NCBI RefSeq assembly: GCF_009708075.1
Contig: NZ_WMBT01000001.1
Location: 558,001 to 622,000 of the forward strand
Source: Paracoccus lichenicola
GTDB taxonomy: Bacteria > Pseudomonadota > Alphaproteobacteria > Rhodobacterales > Rhodobacteraceae
Length of the DNA: 64,000 bases
Direction of reading: 5' to 3'
How positions within the stretch are numbered: the first letter of the stretch is position 1; each line of letters opens with the position of its first letter. This document shows, piece by piece, positions 59,031-64,000 of this stretch. The notes beneath the pieces are model-generated. The model did not search any database and was not told where the DNA came from. It worked only from the letters and a program-made list of their open reading frames with translations. Both the position numbers and the translations under genes were made by a program.

Positions 59031-59183
59031 ATGTCAGAAATGAAGCAACTGCCGATCCGCTTCCCCGCCGATGTGAAAGCGTGGCTGTCGGAACAAGCCC
59101 GGCTCAATGGTTCGAGCCAGAACAGCGAAGTGATCCGCGCCGTCCGCGAACGGATGGAGCGTCAAGAGGCCGCGACGGCCTAA
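59031..59183 (+). CDS. Small RHH regulator, 50 aa
   Basis: MSEMKQLPIRFPADVKAWLSEQARLNGSSQNSEVIRAVRERM is an almost minimal Arc/MetJ-type ribbon-helix-helix protein. GAGG lies six bases before the ATG. It is divergent to the other RHH gene and begins a plus-strand series that leads to the integrase. It may antagonise the larger RHH protein at the shared operator. Confidence 0.8.
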   Translation: MSEMKQLPIRFPADVKAWLSEQARLNGSSQNSEVIRAVRERMERQEAATA

Positions 59184-59198
59184 CCCTTGGAGGAAATG

Positions 59199-59459
59199 AT
59201 GACGATCATCGAACGCGTTCGCGCGAACAATACCCCTTACCCTGCTGGCATGATGGACCGCATGGCGCTGTTTGCAGAGTGGACCGGCACAACCCCGCCC
59301 GAAACGATCCTGGAGGATCAGGGCGACGGCTGGACGTTCAGCACCGAGTTCCTGACGTTCTGCGCCCTGAACGGCATGTCGATTGATTGGGTTTGGCTTG
59401 GCGACGAGAAGTCGCTGGTCCTGGAAGCGCACAATGCGGCGTTGCGGGGGCGGGCATGA
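59199..59459 (+). CDS. Hypothetical phage-type protein, 86 aa
   Basis: Starts MTIIERVRANNTPYPAGM with GGAGG five bases upstream (another ATG lies at 59196). The stretch FCALNGMSIDWVWLGDEKSLV resembles short proteins common in proteobacterial prophages, of unknown function. Its stop overlaps the next start (ATGA). Confidence 0.65.
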   Translation: MTIIERVRANNTPYPAGMMDRMALFAEWTGTTPPETILEDQGDGWTFSTEFLTFCALNGMSIDWVWLGDEKSLVLEAHNAALRGRA

Positions 59460-59653
59460 CGCGGGAGGAGAAAGAAAAGCACTTCGAGGAGATCATGGAG
59501 TTGCTGGACGAAACCGAGAAGTCAGTCCTGCTCTATACCATCGTCACAGTAACGAACACCAAGTCGAAAGGGTGGCGAACGCGGCGAATCAACGATTTTA
59601 CCCGATGGCTTGATGAGCGGCGCAATACCCCGATTGCCGAGAAAGTCGCATGA
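59456..59653 (+). CDS. Small hypothetical protein, 65 aa
   Basis: MTREEKEKHFEEIMELLDETEKSVLLYTIVTV begins in an ATGA overlap. It is highly charged and helical; no family recognised. A 7-bp hairpin CGCCCGC/GCGGGCG (13-base loop) lies after its stop (about 59660-59690). Confidence 0.6.
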   Translation: MTREEKEKHFEEIMELLDETEKSVLLYTIVTVTNTKSKGWRTRRINDFTRWLDERRNTPIAEKVA

Positions 59654-59704
59654 TGTGCATCGCCCGCGATCCCGCCGGTTGCGGGCGAAACACATGGAAA
59701 ACCT

Positions 59705-59745
59705 ATTGCCACGGCAATCAATCCGATCTATTGTTAAGGCAATAG
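59705..59745 (+). promoter_or_regulatory. Tandem operators before the putative activator gene
   Basis: Two dyads, ATTGCC-AC-GGCAAT (59705-59718) and CTATTG-TTAAGG-CAATAG (59728-59745), are centred 25 bp apart, and the second ends 12 bp before the chosen start codon. A related dyad is found before the head operon (52903-52920), pointing to one regulator for both. Confidence 0.6.
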
Positions 59746-59757
59746 ATGGAGATAGCT

Positions 59758-60222
59758 ATGAATATCGAACCCACCATGTCCAGCACTTACGCCTGCGAGG
59801 TCGCTTTCGTGAACAAGCAGCGTTTCAACGAAGCCGTGGCCCGAGGGGATTATCCCTGCGCCCCAGTAGTCGATGGCCGCACTCGCATTTTCACCGCGCG
59901 CGATGTGTTCGGCCTGTGGCTGTATGGCCAACTGACCGATGAAGGGCTTCCCCCGGCCAAGGCGGGCGATCTGGCCTGCCAACTGGTCGAGGTGATGCGC
60001 CATAACCCCGATCTGCAAGAAGTGGCCCTGGTCCGTGACGCCTTTCGCCGCCGCTGGGTGGTAGCGCCTGACCAAGTAGGTTCACTGGTCAGCTTCACCT
60101 TGGGCGGGACGCAACCGATTGGCATCGAGACGCTGGATCTGCGTCCGGTCCATAGCAACATCGCCCACCAGTTTAACAAGCTGGCGGCGCGCTATGTCCA
60201 CCCCGACGACGCCGAGGACTGA
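59758..60222 (+). CDS. Putative DNA-binding regulator of the element, 154 aa
   Basis: The N-terminal half (YACEVAFVNKQRFNEAVARGDYPCAPVVDGRTRIFTARDVFGLWLYG) looks like a MerR/AlpA-type winged helix-turn-helix, followed by a helical segment (AKAGDLACQLVEVMRHNPD) and a beta-rich C terminus. GGAG lies upstream of the Met at 59758 (another at 59746). Operators in front of this gene and of the head operon suggest that it activates the head genes and regulates itself. The assignment is from pattern and context only. Confidence 0.55.
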   Translation: MNIEPTMSSTYACEVAFVNKQRFNEAVARGDYPCAPVVDGRTRIFTARDVFGLWLYGQLTDEGLPPAKAGDLACQLVEVMRHNPDLQEVALVRDAFRRRWVVAPDQVGSLVSFTLGGTQPIGIETLDLRPVHSNIAHQFNKLAARYVHPDDAED

Positions 60223-60227
60223 TCGAC

Positions 60228-60434
60228 ATGATCAAGGCATTGCCCCTCTGGGCCAACGAAAAGACTTCTGCATCGCTTCTGGATTTGAAGCCCTGCGAGT
60301 TTTGCGCGCTGGTTGCGGATGGGCATTTGCCGCGCGGTCGTGAGATCGCCCCTGGCGTGATCCGCTGGAATACAGACGAACTGCGCGCCATCGGGCGGGG
60401 CGAAGCTGTCGATGGAGGAATAGACTGGTCATGA
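60228..60434 (+). CDS. Excisionase/AlpA-like HTH protein
   Basis: 68 residues: SLLDLKPCEFCALVADGHLPRGREIAPGVIRWNTDELRAIGRGE has the short winged helix-turn-helix pattern of excisionases and AlpA-like activators placed directly before integrase genes. It overlaps the integrase start by ATGA, as expected for a Xis-Int pair. Confidence 0.75.
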   Translation: MIKALPLWANEKTSASLLDLKPCEFCALVADGHLPRGREIAPGVIRWNTDELRAIGRGEAVDGGIDWS

Positions 60435-61450
60435 GAAAAACAGGCCGCAAGCCCTACGTGTGCGAGGTCAAGCAGGGCTTCCTCTATTTCCGCAAGGGCG
60501 GCAAATACCTGCACCGCTTCACGGCACCGGAAGGCACCGAAGAATTCGACCGCCAGTATTGGGAAGTGATGACCGGCAAGAAAGCCGAGGCCAAGCGTTC
60601 CTGGGCTGCGGCGATCCAAATCCTGCGCGAGTCGGATCGTTGGGCTGGGAAGTCCGTCCGTTACCGGCAAGACCTTGAACCCGTGCTGACCTACCTGATC
60701 GACAAGATTGGCAAGCGCGACGTGTCCCGGCTCACGCAGGCCGATATTTACGAGGCGATGGACAAGAACAAGCATCGCGTCCGCTTTGCCAACTACCTGC
60801 CTGTCGCCATCAGCATGATCGCCAAAGAGGTGATTCGGCGGCGCTGGTTGAACGAGAACCCGGCGAAGGGCATCGAGCGCCTAGCCGTTCCGAAGAACCG
60901 GCAGCAACCGCATATCCCGTGGCCCGATGCAGCCGTCAACAAGTGGCGGGCCGAGGCTGGACCGCTTGAACGGCTGATCTTCGAGATCGGCGTGGGCAGC
61001 GTCCAGCGACCTAGCGATTGGGTAGGCTTCACCTGGGGCGACTATGATCCGGCAGGTGACGGAACGCTGCGCCTGCGCCAGAACAAGACCGACGTGGCCC
61101 TGGTCCTGCCCTGCACCATTGCATTGAAGGCCGCTCTGGACACGGCGAAATCAGCCCTGCCCTTCGCGCCCCTGCCCGGTCGCTACATCATCACCAAGCA
61201 GGACGGCAGCCGCATGGATTATCGGCGCATGGCCGAGGTGATGCTGGCCGAGCGGCGGCGGCTCAACCTGGAAACCTACGATCTTCACGCGCTGCGCTAT
61301 CGCGGCGTGATGGAACTGGCCTGGGCTGGCTGCGACGATGACGAAATCATGTCCTACAGCGGTCACAGCACCAAGACCATGGTGCGCAAGTATGCCGGGG
61401 AAGCCCGGCAGATCATGCGGGCGAAGCAAGCCCGTGCCAAGCGGTCCTGA
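60431..61450 (+). CDS. int: Tyrosine-type integrase
   Basis: 339 residues. The catalytic set is complete: Arg193 (SVQRPSDW), Lys219 (RQNKTDV), His286-x-x-Arg289 (HALRYRG), His312 (SGHSTKT) and Tyr321 (VRKYAGE). The core-binding domain spans about residues 75-150. It lies 95 bp from attR and directs integration into tRNA-Cys. Confidence 0.95.
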   Translation: MRKTGRKPYVCEVKQGFLYFRKGGKYLHRFTAPEGTEEFDRQYWEVMTGKKAEAKRSWAAAIQILRESDRWAGKSVRYRQDLEPVLTYLIDKIGKRDVSRLTQADIYEAMDKNKHRVRFANYLPVAISMIAKEVIRRRWLNENPAKGIERLAVPKNRQQPHIPWPDAAVNKWRAEAGPLERLIFEIGVGSVQRPSDWVGFTWGDYDPAGDGTLRLRQNKTDVALVLPCTIALKAALDTAKSALPFAPLPGRYIITKQDGSRMDYRRMAEVMLAERRRLNLETYDLHALRYRGVMELAWAGCDDDEIMSYSGHSTKTMVRKYAGEARQIMRAKQARAKRS

Positions 61451-61481
61451 CGCAGAACAGAACAGGGCCAGAACGTGAAAG

Positions 61482-61500
61482 TGATAACAGGAGTGATAAC
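61482..61500 (+). repeat. Right-end TGATAAC motifs, candidate integrase arm sites
   Basis: TGATAAC at 61482-61488 and 61494-61500, 12 bp apart, about 45 bp inside attR; matching motifs lie near attL. Confidence 0.35.
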
Positions 61501-61504
61501 CCCC

Positions 61505-61533
61505 TTGACCCCCTCAACCGAAAACCTTAGCAA
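61505..61533 (+). promoter_or_regulatory. Putative element-borne promoter for tRNA-Cys
   Basis: TTGACC (61505-61510) and TAGCAA (61528-61533), 17 bp apart, end 12 bp before the tRNA 5' end. The sequence lies inside the element, so the intact tRNA gene would be driven by element DNA. The -10 match is weak. Confidence 0.4.
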
Positions 61534-61544
61534 ACGCGAGGCTC

Positions 61545-61582
61545 CGGCGGGTTGGCGGAGAGGTTACGCAGCGGATTGCAAA
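61545..61582 (+). repeat. attR: 38-bp repeat forming the 5' half of tRNA-Cys
   Basis: Identical to 50789-50826. Here it continues into the true 3' half of the tRNA. Confidence 0.93.
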
Positions 61583-61619
61583 TCCGTGAAGACCGGTTCG
61601 ATTCCGGTACCCGCCTCCA
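61546..61619 (+). tRNA. tRNA-Cys (GCA), reconstituted at the element's right end
   Basis: 74 nt with encoded CCA. Acceptor stem GGCGGGT/ACCCGCC, discriminator T, anticodon loop TTGCAAA (anticodon GCA), T-loop GTTCGATTC. The 5' 37 nt come from the element side of the crossover and the 3' half is chromosomal. Confidence 0.96.
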
Positions 61620-61645
61620 CCTTTCCCCGAAATGTGCCGTTCCGC

Positions 61646-62779
61646 TCAGCCCTTGGCCTGGCGCCGCAGGGTGATCGACATCTGCCAGGGCGCGCCATGG
61701 CGCAGCCACAGCGCGGAAATCCACCACAGCGTCAGCATCGCCCAGACATCGACGGCCATGCGGCGAGCGATGCCCTGGCCCGGGGGGTTCATCTGGAAGG
61801 CGTCGCCTAGGACCGACAGCAGCACGCAGGCCAGAAAGGAAAACAGCCCGCCCCGGCCGATCTGCTGCAAGGCCACGCCCAGGCGGCTTGCGGCCATGCG
61901 CTCCATGATGCGGGCCAGGGGCACGGCGACCAGCCAGCTTGCGCCCATGATCGCCATGTAGCGGGTGCCGTCCAGGTCCCATTTCCCGACCTCTCCGCCA
62001 TAGATCAGGCGCAGGGCGTCGCGGACGGGCAGCGCGGGTTCGCCGAACTTGGCGGCGACGACGATGGCGGTGCCGAACAGGAACATGCCCGCCGACAGGA
62101 TCGTCAGAAGCCGCCGGTGCTGTGTCAGGACCGGCATGATCCGTTCGCGGTAAAGGCCCATGGCGATGCCGGAAAAGAACAGCATCTGCCAGCCGAAGGG
62201 GTTGAACAGCAACCCGCCGATGCGGTGGTTCGGCACGAAGGCGTTCAGCACGGGGGCAAAGCACCACACCGCGAACGACCCCGCCGCGAAGCTGAGCGGA
62301 TGGCGCATCAGCACCGGCACCAGGATGGGGACCGAGGCCAGCAGGATCACGTAGACCGCCAGCACGTCCAGCAGGTTCGGTTGCAGCCACATCGTCGCCA
62401 GCACGCCGAAAAAGCCGATCGGGTTTTCCAGCACCCAGATGGCGTATTGGTGCCAGATCGCCGTGTGGTCCATGTCCAGCGCCAGAAGGCCTGCGGACAC
62501 CAGCGCCATCAGCATTCCGCCAAAGACCAGGGCGCGCCAGACCTCGAAGGCGCGGCGGGTAAAGCGCCACTGGACGGCGCGCAGGCCCTGCTTGCGTTCG
62601 ACCGCCAGCCAGACCATGCCGACCAGGAAGCCCGACAGCAGCACGAACAGTTCCGCCGCGTCGAAGATGGCGAAGTTGGCCAGCGTGAACCAGCGCAGTT
62701 CCGAAATCGGCATGTGGTCCAGCATGATGCAGACCAGCGCGTAGCCGCGCAGCATGTCCAGCGCGATGAGACGCTTCAT
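61646..62779 (-). CDS. opgC: OpgC-like acyltransferase/membrane protein
   Basis: 377 residues, about ten membrane helices, matching the OpgC family: MKRLIALDMLRGYALVCIMLDHM, FDAAELFVLLSGFLVG and RRAFEVWRALVFGG. OpgC proteins decorate osmoregulated periplasmic glucans with succinyl groups. The start at 62779 overlaps the opgH stop by ATGA, confirming an opgH-opgC operon; a Met at 62797 is the alternative. Confidence 0.9.
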   Translation of the reverse strand: MKRLIALDMLRGYALVCIMLDHMPISELRWFTLANFAIFDAAELFVLLSGFLVGMVWLAVERKQGLRAVQWRFTRRAFEVWRALVFGGMLMALVSAGLLALDMDHTAIWHQYAIWVLENPIGFFGVLATMWLQPNLLDVLAVYVILLASVPILVPVLMRHPLSFAAGSFAVWCFAPVLNAFVPNHRIGGLLFNPFGWQMLFFSGIAMGLYRERIMPVLTQHRRLLTILSAGMFLFGTAIVVAAKFGEPALPVRDALRLIYGGEVGKWDLDGTRYMAIMGASWLVAVPLARIMERMAASRLGVALQQIGRGGLFSFLACVLLSVLGDAFQMNPPGQGIARRMAVDVWAMLTLWWISALWLRHGAPWQMSITLRRQAKG

Positions 62780-64000
62780 GAGGGAAGGACGCTCCATTGC
62801 CGCAACAGGGCGGGGTCGGACACCAGCGCGTCGGTCTCGTCGCGGGTCAGATAGTCCAGCGCCTCGGACCGGGTGGCCGCATGGGCGATCTTGGCGCCTG
62901 CGGTGATGCGGTGCAGGCGCTTGTCCACCGGCAGGTCGGGGTTTTCGGGCAGCAGCGCGACATGACGCTCGATCATGCCGGCGTCCCCGCCAAGCCGCAG
63001 CAGCCCCGCCGCGCCCTTCAGGGGGCGGGGCATGGACCGCACGACGGCGCTGGCATCGGACAGGATCGCGGGGGGATTGCGCTCCTCGGGCGTGACCAGA
63101 AGGCCGCGCATCCGCGCCCAGCGGCCAAAGATGGGGCTGGCGGAATAGCGCGAGGTCACGGGCGACAGGATCAGCCCGGCCAGGATCGGCGACAGCCAGA
63201 TCAGCTGCGCGGGCGAAAACTGCGCCAGCACGATCAGGGTGCCGACGCCCAGCAGCACATGCACCCAGTGCCGCGCGATCACCACGTTCCAGTCGGGCAT
63301 GGACCCGGCGCGGACCTGGGCGTTCCAGCCGCTGTCGCGGCCCCGCAGGATTTCATAAATCTGGCGCGTCTGGATCAGCATCTGCACCGGCGCGATCAGG
63401 GCCGACAGCAGGATCTCGAACAACGCGCTGGCGAAGATGCGCACCGGCCCGCCCGCGTTGCGCGCCAGGGGCCGCGACCAGGCGCGGATGGTCGCGATCA
63501 GCTTGGGCAGCAGCAACAGCGCCATGGCGGCGACGAACAGCCACAGCATCCGCCGGGCGTCGAAGACCGGCCAGTCGGGAAACAGCTGATAGGCGGTCGG
63601 GAAATATTCGGGGGTGGACAGCAGCACCGTCGCCGACAGGACAAGGCCCACCAGGATCAGGGCCAGCCACAGGGGACTCATCAGGAAGCCCAGGATGCCG
63701 ATGGTGAAATGGGCCAGCGTGATGGCGCGGGCGCCGCGCATCCCGAACAGGCGCGAATGCTGCAGGTTGCCCTGCGCCCAGCGGCGTTCGCGCACGGCCA
63801 TGTCCAGAAGGGTCGGCGGACAGCCCTCGAAACTGCCGCGCAGGTCGTGGTCCAGCCGGACCTTCCACCCCGCCCGGCACAGGGCGGCGGCTTCCACGAA
63901 ATCGTGGGACAGGATGGTGCCTCCGAAGGGTGGCTTGCCGGGCAGGCGCGGCAACCCGCAGGCCGAGGCAAAGGCCGGCAGGCGGATGATGGCGTTGTGG
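62776..64000 (-). CDS. opgH: Glucan biosynthesis glucosyltransferase H, partial
   Basis: The frame is open to the right edge and lacks its N-terminal part. The visible 407 residues hold the end of the GT2 catalytic domain (HNAIIRLPAFASACGLPRLPG, KPPFGGTILSHDFVEAAALCRAGW, DLRGSFEGCPPTLLDMAVRERRWAQGNLQH, with the processive (Q/R)RW motif) and several membrane helices. OpgH makes and exports the linear beta-1,2-glucan backbone of periplasmic glucans. Confidence 0.95.
   Translation of the reverse strand, partial: HNAIIRLPAFASACGLPRLPGKPPFGGTILSHDFVEAAALCRAGWKVRLDHDLRGSFEGCPPTLLDMAVRERRWAQGNLQHSRLFGMRGARAITLAHFTIGILGFLMSPLWLALILVGLVLSATVLLSTPEYFPTAYQLFPDWPVFDARRMLWLFVAAMALLLLPKLIATIRAWSRPLARNAGGPVRIFASALFEILLSALIAPVQMLIQTRQIYEILRGRDSGWNAQVRAGSMPDWNVVIARHWVHVLLGVGTLIVLAQFSPAQLIWLSPILAGLILSPVTSRYSASPIFGRWARMRGLLVTPEERNPPAILSDASAVVRSMPRPLKGAAGLLRLGGDAGMIERHVALLPENPDLPVDKRLHRITAGAKIAHAATRSEALDYLTRDETDALVSDPALLRQWSVLPS

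Larger units (their letters stand above)
50789..61582 (+). mobile_element. Integrative element in tRNA-Cys: putative capsid-forming phage satellite
   Basis: 10.8 kb between perfect 38-bp repeats. In order, it holds: two small ORFs, a Spo11/TopoVI-A-like protein, a 496-bp non-coding stretch, head-tail connector, TerL, HNH, major capsid, prohead protease, portal, a divergent pair of ribbon-helix-helix regulators, two small ORFs, a putative activator, an excisionase-like protein and a tyrosine integrase. No tail, tape-measure, lysin, holin, primase or recognised small terminase gene is present. The genes are intact and closely coupled. A satellite that builds its own heads and uses a helper phage for tails (cf-PICI type) is the best fit; a deletion derivative of a siphophage is the alternative. 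Confidence 0.8.

Noticed and set aside
59209..59237. GAAC/GTTC-rich sequence (GAACGCGTTCGCGCGAAC) as an SOS box
   Set aside because: The spacing is not N7 between like half-sites and it lies within a coding sequence.
50789..61582. Degenerate prophage or gene transfer agent cluster
   Set aside because: All genes are open and coupled, both att sites are perfect and an integrase is present; GTA clusters lack att and integrase and include tail genes. A deletion-derived prophage is kept as the alternative in the findings.

Overview
The window is high-GC DNA of an alphaproteobacterium of the Rhodobacteraceae, most likely Paracoccus. The evidence is a periplasmic cytochrome c very like Paracoccus c550 lying two genes upstream of the aa3 oxidase subunit I gene, a Rhodobacter-type HemA, CckA, CobT, GTTC-N7-GTTC SOS boxes, TTAA-N7-TTAA CtrA boxes and FnrL-type boxes. 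Most of it (1-50.7 kb and 61.5-64 kb) is ordinary chromosome: hemA, gatB, alaS, recA, cckA, a UDP-glucose dehydrogenase gene, lipB, cycA-usp-ctaD, carA, glnE, bpt, ilvBN, aspS, cobT, pcm-tolC-popZ-like and opgH-opgC, with two tRNA genes (Leu-GAG, Cys-GCA). Intergenic spaces carry a dispersed terminator-like repeat built around AAATATCCCGGGG.

The standout region is a 10.8-kb mobile element at 50,789-61,582, bounded by a perfect 38-bp direct repeat that is the 5' half of tRNA-Cys. It has a tyrosine integrase, an excisionase-like protein, a divergent ribbon-helix-helix switch with a clustered operator, and a compact head/packaging operon: head-tail connector, TerL, HNH, major capsid, prohead protease, portal. 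I see no tail, lysis, or primase/helicase gene. All head genes are intact and overlap or abut their neighbours. This fits a capsid-forming phage satellite (cf-PICI type), which makes its own heads and would borrow tails, better than a decayed prophage. It also carries an orphan Spo11/topoisomerase VI A-like protein (Mini-A type) with the catalytic tyrosine and Toprim residues present and no B subunit. An 18-bp operator in front of the head operon matches operators in front of a regulator gene near the integrase, suggesting a satellite-encoded activator.

Other points of interest are: a low-GC, foreign-looking patch in aspS that carries a roughly 40-residue in-frame insertion; probable CtrA sites at cckA and at a GspE-N/GT2 fusion gene; FnrL boxes at hemA and usp; and a divergent PopZ candidate supported by pcm-tolC-popZ synteny. 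Start sites were refined by ribosome-binding sites and ATGA/TGATG overlaps. Functions are from recognised motifs and remembered families, not from database searches.
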